Shown piece by piece: positions 8,975 to 16,667 of a stretch of 64,000 nucleotides of DNA. The notes below the pieces were generated by a model that made no database searches, was not told where the DNA came from, and saw only the letters and a list, made by a program, of their open reading frames with translations. The position numbers were made by a program, and so were the translations under genes. How positions within the stretch are numbered: the first letter of the stretch is position 1; every line of letters starts with the position of its first letter. This DNA is from an uncultured Acidimicrobiaceae bacterium (GTDB lineage Bacteria; Actinomycetota; Acidimicrobiia; Acidimicrobiales; UBA10347): NCBI GenBank assembly GCA_905182135.1, contig CAJJAG010000005.1, forward strand, positions 62,001-126,000, read 5' to 3'.

Positions 8975-10174
8975 TTAGGTCACGGTGCCGGCGGCTCGCA
9001 TGGCAGCTACCGCCTCGGGATCGTGGCCAAGATCGGCCAGGATCTCGTCGGTGTTTTCGCCCAGGCTAGTGACCCACCAGCGGGGTTCGTTCTGGTTATT
9101 CGAGAACTTGGCAGCGGCCCGCGGTTGGCGAAGTTTGCCAGCTTTGGGGTGTTCCCATTCATGCATGATCTCGTTGTGCACAACTTGGGGGTAGTCATGT
9201 ATCTCGTTGACCTGCAGCATCGGCGCTGACGGCACGTCGTAGTGCCTGAGCCGGCGAAGCGCCTCGTCGCGTTCTATGGCGTAGAAGCCACTCTCGACGG
9301 CTGCTGCAATCTCAGCCATGATCTCGCCGCTGCTAGCGCGGCCGGCTGCTGTTCCGTAGCGGGGATTGTCAGCCATGTCGTCGCGTCCGATCGTTCGGAG
9401 CAGGCCTTGGAAATTGGCGTCGCCTTGCAGGTAGTACACCAGTTGGCCATCGCTGCACGCGGTGACCGACATGATCTGATAAAGCGTGAATCCCTCGCTT
9501 GCGTCATCGTCGAGCAGCGTGTGAGCCATACCGCCATCGGGCCAGAAGAAGGCGAGGGCGGTGTCGAGCATTGAGACCTCGAGATGTTCCCCATGCCCAT
9601 CGGGGCTGCGTTCTCGGGCGAACAACGCGGCCGTGATTGCCTGCGCCGTAGTGAGCGCTGTCGACTTGTCGATGATGATCGTGCGGTGCACATCGTTAAA
9701 CGGCACGTTGGGGTTGAGCTGCACTGCGCAGTGGCCACTGACTGCCTGAATGACTGGATCAAATACTGGAACGTCGGCCATTGGACCGGTTTGCCCGAAC
9801 CCTGACATCCACACGGTGATCAGTTTGGGGTTCAGTTCACGCAACTCGTCGTGGCTGATGCCGAGTCGCTCGATTGCCCCGGCCCGAAAGTTTTGAACGA
9901 AAATATCGGCATCGGCAGCGAGTTGCTTCACGATGGCCAGGCCTTCGGGTGTGGTCATGTCTACCGAGATGCTCTTCTTGCCACGGTTGCAGTTCAGCTC
10001 GAGAGCGTTCATGCCATTCTTGGAGTACAGCGAGTTCTGGCGCAGGATGTCGCCAGTCGGAAACTCGACCTTGATCACCTCGGCTCCCTGCTCGGCGAGC
10101 AGCATTGTGCACACCGGCCCGGCGACGACCTGGGTCAGGTCGACGATCTTTATTCCTGCGAGAGGTCCAGCCAT
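8975..10174 (-). CDS. CaiB/BaiF (family III) CoA-transferase
   Basis: Family III CoA-transferase of 399 residues, which moves CoA between organic acids via an aspartyl-CoA intermediate. The start is set at the ATG at 10174 (MAGPLAGIKIVDLTQVVAGP), the canonical family N-terminus; the frame stays open upstream, but that part is low-complexity and would overlap the divergent gene. Motifs: GAEVIKVE, RGKKSISVDM, SGFGQTGP, and EVSMLDTALAFF. It is divergently transcribed from a second CaiB/BaiF gene, with only 61 bases between starts, so both probably share one regulatory region. Confidence 0.92.
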   Translation of the reverse strand: MAGPLAGIKIVDLTQVVAGPVCTMLLAEQGAEVIKVEFPTGDILRQNSLYSKNGMNALELNCNRGKKSISVDMTTPEGLAIVKQLAADADIFVQNFRAGAIERLGISHDELRELNPKLITVWMSGFGQTGPMADVPVFDPVIQAVSGHCAVQLNPNVPFNDVHRTIIIDKSTALTTAQAITAALFARERSPDGHGEHLEVSMLDTALAFFWPDGGMAHTLLDDDASEGFTLYQIMSVTACSDGQLVYYLQGDANFQGLLRTIGRDDMADNPRYGTAAGRASSGEIMAEIAAAVESGFYAIERDEALRRLRHYDVPSAPMLQVNEIHDYPQVVHNEIMHEWEHPKAGKLRQPRAAAKFSNNQNEPRWWVTSLGENTDEILADLGHDPEAVAAMRAAGTVT

Positions 10175-10235
10175 GTCGCCAGTGTTGCGCAGGTGTGCGT
10201 TGTGATGAAAACTCGATGCAGCGTAGTGTCTTGGA

Positions 10236-11432
10236 ATGCTTGATGGAGTTCGTGTACTGGACCTGACGCAGTACCTGTCAGGGCCAGCGTGCACCTTGCT
10301 CATGGCCGGTCTTGGAGCCGACGTGATCAAGGTCGAGCCGGGCCCTGCTGGCGACGCTGCTCGTATCTTGCCTGTCGTGAAAGGGGAGCACAGCTCGTAC
10401 TTTGTGCAACAGAACCGCGGCAAGCGCAGCATCTGCGTCGACCTGAATCAGCCAGCGGGCCACGAACTCATCGCCGCCCTAGCTGCCGAGTGTGACGTGC
10501 TGGTCGAGAACTTTGGCCATGGTGTGCTGGAGAAGCGGGGCCTGGGTCCTGATGCGCTGCGAGCTGCAAACCCCGGTTTGATCTATGCGTCGATATCCAC
10601 CTTTGGTCGGACCGGCTCTAAAGCGCACCTGCCGGGGTTCGACCTGATAGCGCAGGCCTATGCCGGCTCAGCCGCAATTACCGGCGAACGAGACGGAGCG
10701 CCGTTGGCGTCGGCAGCGCCGATCGGTGACGTTGGCGCCGGCATGATGGCGTTTGGTGCGATCTCCGCTGCTCTGTACGCGCGGGGGTCAACTGGCGAAG
10801 GGCAGTTCATCGATGTCTCCATGGTGGAGTGCATCTTCAACATGCACCCATTCGCTATCCAGGGACCCAGCATGACCGATGATAAAGCCAGACTGAAGCG
10901 CACGGGGCGTCACTTCGGAGCGGTGCCGCCAGCCGGCACGTTCATGGGCCCTGATGGTTGGTTGGCTATACATGTCCTTGCCGGCCAGTGGTCGCGATTG
11001 TGTGATGCCGCGGTGTCGATCGATCTCGCAGGCATGGATCGGTTCCAGACACCGAAGGGTCGAGGCGACAATCGGATTGAACTGCTAGAGATTCTGGAAG
11101 CTTGGATGCAAACGTTCCCGTCAAACAAGGAGCTAATCGCTCATCTGGAATCCCATCGGGTTCCTGTTGCTCCCGTTATTGACCCTGCCGACGCTCACCT
11201 TGATGACTGGTATATCGAACGTGGCGCCGTGACCAAGGTCGACGATCCTTATCTTGGTCCCGTCCGTGTCCCCGGCTTCCCGATTCATGCCAGCGGGGTG
11301 CCGCGCCGTTCTGTTGAGCCGCTAGCGCCCGAACTTGGGGCACACAACAGCGATGTGTTGGGCGAGCTTCTTGGCTACACCCCGGACCAGATCGCTGAAC
11401 TCAGCGCGTCGGGCGTGATCACCGCCGCATGA
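10236..11432 (+). CDS. CaiB/BaiF (family III) CoA-transferase
   Basis: A 398-residue family III CoA-transferase, paralogous to the divergent neighbour. Motifs: LDLTQYLSGPACTLLMAGLGADVIKVEPG, here kept brief as the N-terminal CoA-binding segment; RGKRSICVDL; STFGRTGS; and DVSMVECIFNM. The GMDRF and PVAPVIDPADAH segments belong to the C-terminal small domain. The ATG at 10236 gives a standard N-terminus. It is monocistronic, ending at a strong palindrome at 11442-11472. The substrates are unknown; neighbouring enoyl-CoA hydratase and SDR genes suggest activation of a carboxylic acid for beta-oxidation-like breakdown. Confidence 0.92.
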   Translation: MLDGVRVLDLTQYLSGPACTLLMAGLGADVIKVEPGPAGDAARILPVVKGEHSSYFVQQNRGKRSICVDLNQPAGHELIAALAAECDVLVENFGHGVLEKRGLGPDALRAANPGLIYASISTFGRTGSKAHLPGFDLIAQAYAGSAAITGERDGAPLASAAPIGDVGAGMMAFGAISAALYARGSTGEGQFIDVSMVECIFNMHPFAIQGPSMTDDKARLKRTGRHFGAVPPAGTFMGPDGWLAIHVLAGQWSRLCDAAVSIDLAGMDRFQTPKGRGDNRIELLEILEAWMQTFPSNKELIAHLESHRVPVAPVIDPADAHLDDWYIERGAVTKVDDPYLGPVRVPGFPIHASGVPRRSVEPLAPELGAHNSDVLGELLGYTPDQIAELSASGVITAA

Positions 11433-11441
11433 ACCCACCGG

Positions 11442-11472
11442 CTTGAGGCATGTACGACGTACATGTCTCAAG
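11442..11472. terminator. Bidirectional terminator-type hairpin between convergent genes
   Basis: CTTGAGGCATGTAC (11442-11455) pairs with GTACATGTCTCAAG (11459-11472) across a GAC loop: 14 pairs with one G-U wobble. It sits exactly between the convergent stops at 11432 (+) and 11476 (-). No U-tract follows, so it may act as an RNA-stabilising or Rho-assisted end, or as a protein-binding palindrome. Confidence 0.55.
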
Positions 11473-11475
11473 TGG

Positions 11476-12321
11476 TTACGAGTCTGCGGCCAGCTGGTCG
11501 ATGGTGTCGAGCAGGTTCTTTTCGCCGTCGCGAGTTTGGCCACCGACCTCGATGAAACGCTCCATGCGGCGGCGGGCTTCGGGGTCGCGCAATGTCTGTT
11601 GAAACAAGAAGGCCTCTTCCAACATGCCATCGTGCAAGCTCATACTGTCGGCGTTGACGACCGACGCTTTCGCGGCGGCCACAGCGATGGGCGGGAAGCC
11701 AGCAATGCGTTTGGCCAGTGCACTGACATAGGGCCGAAGTTCGGCTGGCGGCAAGGCCCGGTTGAGAAGCCCCCAAGATTCGGCAGTTTCTGCGTCGATG
11801 TCGACGCCGCCCAGAATGATTTCCATGGCCCGACCGCGGCCGACGAGGCGCGGTAGTCGTTGCGTGCCGGTGCCTCCGGGCAAGATGCCCAGAGGAACTT
11901 CCATCTGGTTGATGACGGTCTGGCCGATTGCGCCGAAGCGCATGTCGCAGGACATAGCGAGTTCGTTACCGCCGCCGCCGACTCGGCCGGCTATCTCGGC
12001 GATTGTGGGCTTTGCCATGGTGCGGTACGTCTCGCACATTAGGTGGAAGCCACTGAGTTCGGACGGCTTCTCGGCCGGTGTCTCAAAGGGGAATGTCGAG
12101 ATCAGCGACACGTCGAAGTGGGCAATGAAGAAGTCAGGGTCATCGCTGCGCAATACGACCGCGCGAACGTCGTCGTCGTCAGCAACGGCATTACCGAACT
12201 TGGCGAGTTGCGAGAACAGTGCTCGAACCATCACGTTCATTGGCGGTGCATCGATGGTCGCGAAAGCGACCCTGTCCTCGATGGTGACGTGCAGCAATGT
12301 GAATGCGGAGTAGTCGGTCAT
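11476..12321 (-). CDS. Enoyl-CoA hydratase/isomerase family protein
   Basis: Crotonase-fold protein, 281 residues. The second half of the oxyanion-hole region is clear (AGRVGGGGNELAMSCDMRF, followed by PLGILPGGTGTQRLPRLVGRG). The first half around residue 60-70 (DPDFFIAHFDVSLI) departs from the usual A-G-A-D-x pattern, with AHFD in place of AGAD, so hydratase activity should not be assumed; isomerase, hydrolase or other crotonase chemistry is possible. Its ATG overlaps the stop of the upstream SDR in an ATGA arrangement (12318-12321), so the two are translationally coupled. Confidence 0.88.
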   Translation of the reverse strand: MTDYSAFTLLHVTIEDRVAFATIDAPPMNVMVRALFSQLAKFGNAVADDDDVRAVVLRSDDPDFFIAHFDVSLISTFPFETPAEKPSELSGFHLMCETYRTMAKPTIAEIAGRVGGGGNELAMSCDMRFGAIGQTVINQMEVPLGILPGGTGTQRLPRLVGRGRAMEIILGGVDIDAETAESWGLLNRALPPAELRPYVSALAKRIAGFPPIAVAAAKASVVNADSMSLHDGMLEEAFLFQQTLRDPEARRRMERFIEVGGQTRDGEKNLLDTIDQLAADS

Positions 12322-13109
12322 TGTTTCGACCCGAGTTCACCCTCGGCCTCTTCGGCCCGAGCTTTGAGCCGTCGCATGCCCTTCAGCCAGCGGTCAGGAT
12401 CGTCGGCCTTGCGTTTGATGTAGTCGCCTACTTCGGGGTGAGGGAGCACATGGAATCGTTCGTCACGGAGTGCTTGCACGACGACAGCGGCGAGCTCGGA
12501 TGCCTCCATAATTCCGTCGGTCCCACCGTCGGCGAGCCCTGACGGTGCCATTGCAGTATTGACCCCTTGTGGGCAGAGCACGGACACGCCGATGCCCTCG
12601 TCGCCATGGGTGATCGACAACATCTCGGCTAGCTTGATGGCCGCAGCCTTTGATACCGAATACGGGGCCGAAGGGATTGCTGCAAGCAAACCAGCAGCCG
12701 AGGCGGTGTTCAACAGGTACCCCTCGCCCCGGGCGATCATTGAGGGTAGGACTGCTCGTGCTGCATACACGTGAGACATGACATGCAGTTCCCATTGCTG
12801 TTGCCACTGTTCGTTGGTGGCATCGGTCAGCACGCCACGCGAGACTGACCCTGCATTACTGCAGAACAGGTCGACAGGTCCGTGCGCATCGAGTGTTGCC
12901 TCGACCAGCGCCTCGACCTGCGCTTCGTTCGTCACGTCGCAGGCGATGCCGTGGCACCCAATTTCCCCTGCGACTTCGCTAACACGATCGGCGTTGAGAT
13001 CTGAGATCACGACGGTTCGAGCGCCCTCGGTCAAGAAGGCTCGAGCCATGGCCTGGCCGATCCCTCCGGTCCCGCCGGTGATCACCGCAACCTTGTCTTT
13101 GAGTTCCAT
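12318..13109 (-). CDS. SDR-family oxidoreductase
   Basis: Classical SDR, 263 residues: GGTGGIGQAMA cofactor loop, Asp in VISDLNAD (NAD preference), CSNAGS in place of NNAG, catalytic Ser in NTASAAGLL, and YSVSK. The C-terminal tail after residue 225 is charged (KRKADDPDRWLKGMRRLKARAEEAEG) with coiled-coil character, here broken up only by the stop. It is coupled to the enoyl-CoA hydratase-like gene by a 4-base overlap, so the pair likely performs consecutive steps on an acyl-CoA or alcohol. Confidence 0.9.
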   Translation of the reverse strand: MELKDKVAVITGGTGGIGQAMARAFLTEGARTVVISDLNADRVSEVAGEIGCHGIACDVTNEAQVEALVEATLDAHGPVDLFCSNAGSVSRGVLTDATNEQWQQQWELHVMSHVYAARAVLPSMIARGEGYLLNTASAAGLLAAIPSAPYSVSKAAAIKLAEMLSITHGDEGIGVSVLCPQGVNTAMAPSGLADGGTDGIMEASELAAVVVQALRDERFHVLPHPEVGDYIKRKADDPDRWLKGMRRLKARAEEAEGELGSKQ

Positions 13110-13141
13110 TCGCTAACCCTATGTCGGTTGGCTCCCCGGCA

Positions 13142-13870
13142 CTAGATGGGCGAGACGATGTCGCCTTCAGAGATCGTGCCACCGGTCGCTACCAGAGCGC
13201 CGATTGATAGTGTGGCTGCTCGCTCTGCATTGATTGTGCGCAGCACGTCAAGGTTGCGCTCGAGCCCTGGTTGCGGGCGGGTGACGATGACACACCGGTC
13301 GATTGGCTTCATCACGGCCAGTTCAGTGGTGCCCAGATTGATGTGGACTCCGACCAGGTCGTCTTCGCCGGTGCCGTCGAGGATGATGTTGGCGCGAAAG
13401 CGTCGTTGGTCCCAGTCACGCAAGGTGTCTCGGCTAACGAGCGATATGCGACTTGCTTCGGAGTCGTGCCATGCGCCACCTGGGCCTTGCCAGCTGACCC
13501 AGTTCTCGTCATTTTCAAAGTCGAGTGGAACCTCGTAAGTGCCGCCCTCGGCGCCGGCAGCGCGCAATTCGACTGGCCGATCGAGCCAAGCTGACAACTG
13601 CTCATTGCAGGTGTCATCGACACTGCTCAACTGGGCCCCATCGGGCAGGGTGACCGAAACGTCTGCCCCGATCAGAGTCGCCGAAGCAAACAACATTTCA
13701 GGAGTGCGGCGAGCGGTGAGCACGGTGTCGGTTTCGATATCGAAAATGCCCCAGCCACGGTCACCAATCACACCGAGTTCGGTGATAGTCGCCACCGAAA
13801 CACGCTCGCCACCGATCGACTTGATGGGATACCGCCATATTTCGCTTACGCGCAGACCACTCATGTACAT
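13142..13870 (-). CDS. MOSC domain-containing protein
   Basis: A 242-residue protein with an N-terminal beta-barrel (YPIKSIGGERV and LGVIGDRGWGIFD) and a C-terminal MOSC domain (RFRANIILDGTGEDD and RCVIVTRPQPG). MOSC proteins include molybdenum cofactor sulfurase C-termini and mARC/YcbX-type molybdenum enzymes that reduce N-hydroxylated compounds. In related proteins a conserved Cys binds molybdenum; RCVIVTRPQ contains the likely one. A GAGGTAG sequence about 10 bases before the ATG at 13870 supports that start; a second ATG lies two codons in. The upstream nitroreductase stop is 8 bases away, so they form an operon. Confidence 0.85.
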   Translation of the reverse strand: MYMSGLRVSEIWRYPIKSIGGERVSVATITELGVIGDRGWGIFDIETDTVLTARRTPEMLFASATLIGADVSVTLPDGAQLSSVDDTCNEQLSAWLDRPVELRAAGAEGGTYEVPLDFENDENWVSWQGPGGAWHDSEASRISLVSRDTLRDWDQRRFRANIILDGTGEDDLVGVHINLGTTELAVMKPIDRCVIVTRPQPGLERNLDVLRTINAERAATLSIGALVATGGTISEGDIVSPI

Positions 13871-13878
13871 AGTTTCTA

Positions 13879-14628
13879 CTACCTCATGGTGAAGCCGCGA
13901 TCAGCGAGGAAACCTTTCATGTGGGGCCGTGACTCTTTGCCGAGCAAGGCAGACATATCTGACGTCCATGTGCTCTCTCGCTTGCCGCCGGTGCGCTCGT
14001 TGTAATAGGCGCGCAGCGTCTCGTCGTATGCGGCAATCCCGTCACGGTCACCGGACTCGTCATAGCGCTCTTCTTTCAAGGTGACGCTGAGGGGTAATCG
14101 TGGTTTGAGCATTGGTTCCTGGTCAGGCCATCCAAGACACATCCCAAACACTGGGTACACCTGGTCGGGGAGCTCAAGAAGGTCGGCGACCTGTTGCGGG
14201 TCGTTACGAATGCCGCCGATATAGCAGATGCCCAGACCAAGCGACTCGGCAGCAACAACTGCGTTTTGTGCAGCAAGGGCGCAGTCGGTCGTGGCGATGA
14301 CGAAGTGCTCGGTCATGCCTTGGCTCGGTGTGCCGCCGCCGATCTCACAGGCCACGCCAGAACGATGGAGGTCGGCGCACCAGATGAAGAACGCGGCGCA
14401 TGATTCGACGTAGGACTGGCCGCCGGCAAGTGTCGCAATTGCAGCGCGGGTGTCAGGATTCCGGATCCGGATAACCGTCGTGCCTTGCAGATTGCTCGAG
14501 GTCGCCGCAGCCAAGCCTGCGCAGATGATCTCATTGACCATCTCGTCGTCGATGGGTTCATCGGTGAACTTGCGAATGGAACGATGGCTCTTCAACAAGG
14601 GGACGGCGCTGGTCGCAGTATTGGTCAT
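13879..14628 (-). CDS. NfsA-like nitroreductase family flavoprotein
   Basis: FMN-dependent oxidoreductase of the NfsA/FRP nitroreductase group, about 250 residues. Motifs: SHRSIRKFTDEPI (FMN phosphate-binding Arg), ATSSNLQ, LAAQNAVVAAESLGLGICYIGG (broken here at its ends), and GMCLGWPDQEP. The ATG at 14628 gives a normal distance to RSIR; an ATG at 14646 adds six residues and cannot be excluded. It is followed 8 bases later by the MOSC gene, so both may deal with reduction of nitro or N-oxygenated compounds. It is divergent from the methionine regulator gene. Confidence 0.88.
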   Translation of the reverse strand: MTNTATSAVPLLKSHRSIRKFTDEPIDDEMVNEIICAGLAAATSSNLQGTTVIRIRNPDTRAAIATLAGGQSYVESCAAFFIWCADLHRSGVACEIGGGTPSQGMTEHFVIATTDCALAAQNAVVAAESLGLGICYIGGIRNDPQQVADLLELPDQVYPVFGMCLGWPDQEPMLKPRLPLSVTLKEERYDESGDRDGIAAYDETLRAYYNERTGGKRESTWTSDMSALLGKESRPHMKGFLADRGFTMR

Positions 14629-14665
14629 GACGGCGAGGGTACCCATGTGTGGACGTCTAGAAAAA

Positions 14666-14702
14666 TTGGTTGTATCACAACATAAAGATATAGTTATATA
14701 TC
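14666..14702 (+). promoter_or_regulatory. Promoter with overlapping palindromic operator for the metF-metH operon
   Basis: TTGGTT (14666-14671) and TATAGT (14689-14694) form a -35/-10 pair with 17-bp spacing in an AT-rich stretch. Transcription would start at or next to the ATG at 14704, so the message is probably leaderless. A perfect inverted repeat, GATATA-GTTA-TATATC (14687-14702), covers the -10 box and ends one base before the start codon. That placement suits a repressor site, most simply for the ArsR-type regulator encoded immediately downstream. Binding is inferred, not shown. Confidence 0.5.
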
Positions 14703-14703
14703 C

Positions 14704-15681
14704 ATGGAAGATCTACTCCTTGCATTGCGTGCTGTTGGTCAGTCCACCAGGCTGCGCATCGTCGCCATTCTCGCTCGCAGCGAACTGACCGTCACCGAGC
14801 TGTGTCGGGTGCTTGGCCAGACTCAGCCTCGGGTCAGTCGCCATTTGCGACTGCTCTGCGAAGCAGGGCTTCTTGATCGCAACGCTCAAGGAACCAGTGC
14901 TTTTTACCGCCCCGCCCGTCTCGGCCGAGGGCGCGAACTGTTTGATGCGATCTTGCCGTTGTTAGACGACGACGATGTTGGATTGCAGAGCGACCTCCGG
15001 CGTCTTGCTGCGATCCGGGCCGAGCGGGCCGCCGCCGCCGCCGCCTATTTTGAAGCAGTCGCCAGCGACTGGGATGGCATGCGCACCCGGCATGTGGCCG
15101 ATACTGAGGTCGAAGCCGCCATGGTTGCTGCAGTCCAGGACCTGGACGTCGGTCAACTCGTTGACGTGGGTACTGGCACTGGGCGAGTGCTTGAAGTCTT
15201 TGCCGAACATATCGATCGCGGCATCGGGCTTGACTTGAGTCAGCAAATGCTCGACTTGGCCCGTAGCCGACTCGATCAACTCGGCCACCGCCACTGTTCG
15301 GTCCGCCAGGGCGACGCCTATGACCTGGGTCTCGATGCAGGATCTGTTGACGTCGCTGTCCTGCATCATGTTCTGCACTACCTCGACGAGCCAGCGTCCT
15401 CCATCGCCGAAGCCGCCAGGACCCTTCGCCCTGGCGGACGGTTACTGATTGTTGACTTTGGTGCTCATGACGACGAGGCGATGCGCTCTGACTATGCGCA
15501 TCACTGGCTTGGATTCGCCGACGGCGAAGTCGACGATTGGTGCACGAGCGTCGGGATGATCGACGTGAGGACGCAGCACTTAACACTTGCGGACATTGAG
15601 GACGGGTTGACCGTGACCTTGTGGGTCGCGACCCAGCGCCCCGATGCCCCCGCTTTTTACCGCATGGAGGTCGCCTCATGA
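14704..15681 (+). CDS. ArsR-family regulator fused to a SAM-dependent methyltransferase domain
   Basis: A 325-residue fusion. Residues 1-90 form a winged helix of the ArsR type (LLLALRAVGQSTRLRIVAIL, then ELTVTELCRVLGQTQPRVSRHLRLL as the helix-turn-helix). Residues about 140-300 form a class I methyltransferase domain: VDVGTGTGRVLE (motif I), GIGLDLSQQMLDLAR, and ALRPGGRL-like RTLRPGGRLLIVDFG (motif IV/V). In Proteobacteria, ArsR proteins with such a domain (SahR) respond to S-adenosylhomocysteine and control methionine-cycle genes. Here it heads an operon with metF and metH, overlapping metF by ATGA, so the same role is likely. It is probably autoregulated through the palindrome at its own start. 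Confidence 0.88.
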   Translation: MEDLLLALRAVGQSTRLRIVAILARSELTVTELCRVLGQTQPRVSRHLRLLCEAGLLDRNAQGTSAFYRPARLGRGRELFDAILPLLDDDDVGLQSDLRRLAAIRAERAAAAAAYFEAVASDWDGMRTRHVADTEVEAAMVAAVQDLDVGQLVDVGTGTGRVLEVFAEHIDRGIGLDLSQQMLDLARSRLDQLGHRHCSVRQGDAYDLGLDAGSVDVAVLHHVLHYLDEPASSIAEAARTLRPGGRLLIVDFGAHDDEAMRSDYAHHWLGFADGEVDDWCTSVGMIDVRTQHLTLADIEDGLTVTLWVATQRPDAPAFYRMEVAS

Positions 15682-16667
15682 GCACCCCGTTCAGCTCTCG
15701 CGAATTCGAACAAGAAACCGCCGATCGCCTCGCACGACGCCCGTGGCCAGTCACGTCGCTTCGGCCCGGCATCGAAGTCTCGTTCGAGTTCTTTCCCCCA
15801 GCGACCGGGGTAGGCCAGACAAACCTTGCGGCGTGCGTAGCCCAGCTTGGACCCCTGGACCCCGCCTTCGTAAGCGTTACCTATGGCGCCGGTGGGACGA
15901 CTCGAGACCGCACTCAGGCTGCAGTTCAGCGACTGGCAGTTGAGACCGACTTGGACGTGGCCGGGCATCTGACCTGTGTTGGGGCAACCCGTGATCAGAT
16001 TGGCGCGGTGATCGACGATTACATCGGCATCGGCGTTCGTCACATCGTTGCACTGCGAGGAGATATGCCGGAAGGCGCAGACTCTCGTGCCGACGGCTCG
16101 GTTCCCGGCGGTTACCGCGACGCCGCAGGCCTCGTCGCCGGTATTCGATCGCACGTCGCAGGCACGGCGGCTGAAGACCTGCAGATCTCGGTCGGGGCCT
16201 ATCCCGAGGTCCACCCAAAGGCAGTATCTCCGCAGGCCGATCTCGACAATCTCAAGGCAAAGCTCGACGCAGGCGCTGACCGAGCGCTCACTCAATTTTT
16301 CTTTGATACCGACGTTTTCTTGCGTTTTCTCGACAAGGCTCGCAGTGCAGGGATCACCGCTCCAATTGTGCCCGGCATCATGCCGGTGGCGAACTTCACC
16401 AACATCCGCCGGTTCTCTGCGCGGTGTGGCACAACGATCCCTGACTGGATGCATGTGTTGTTTGCGGACCTTGACGATGCGCCCGAAGTCCACCAGATGG
16501 TGGCTGCCACCGTCGCTGCTGAACAGTGTCGACGGCTCGCTGAGCATGGCGTCAACCAGTTCCACTTCTACACAATGAACAAGCCCGAGTTGACTGCAGC
16601 AACGTGCAGGATATTGGGAGTTTCACCAACACCTGCCACCATTGACGAGGGCATCCGCGCATCATGA
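15678..16667 (+). CDS. metF: Methylenetetrahydrofolate reductase
   Basis: MetF reduces 5,10-methylene-THF to 5-methyl-THF with FAD and NAD(P)H, feeding MetH. It has 329 residues. Motifs: [14 protein letters not shown] near the N-terminus (catalytic Glu region), [63 protein letters not shown] and FHFYTMNK, all in the family order. The ATG at 15678 is chosen over an in-frame upstream ATG: it overlaps the regulator's stop (ATGA) and has GGAGG seven bases upstream. The 3' end overlaps metH by four bases, so the three genes are tightly coupled. Confidence 0.96.
   Translation: MSTPFSSREFEQETADRLARRPWPVTSLRPGIEVSFEFFPPATGVGQTNLAACVAQLGPLDPAFVSVTYGAGGTTRDRTQAAVQRLAVETDLDVAGHLTCVGATRDQIGAVIDDYIGIGVRHIVALRGDMPEGADSRADGSVPGGYRDAAGLVAGIRSHVAGTAAEDLQISVGAYPEVHPKAVSPQADLDNLKAKLDAGADRALTQFFFDTDVFLRFLDKARSAGITAPIVPGIMPVANFTNIRRFSARCGTTIPDWMHVLFADLDDAPEVHQMVAATVAAEQCRRLAEHGVNQFHFYTMNKPELTAATCRILGVSPTPATIDEGIRAS

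Noticed and set aside
10175-10432. 86-residue N-terminal extension of the CoA-transferase ending at 8975
   Set aside because: It would cover the divergent gene's start; the family N-terminus begins at 10174.
14834-15772. 312-codon minus-strand frame opposite the ArsR-methyltransferase gene
   Set aside because: Arg/Ser-rich low-information translation, fully explained as antisense to a real gene.
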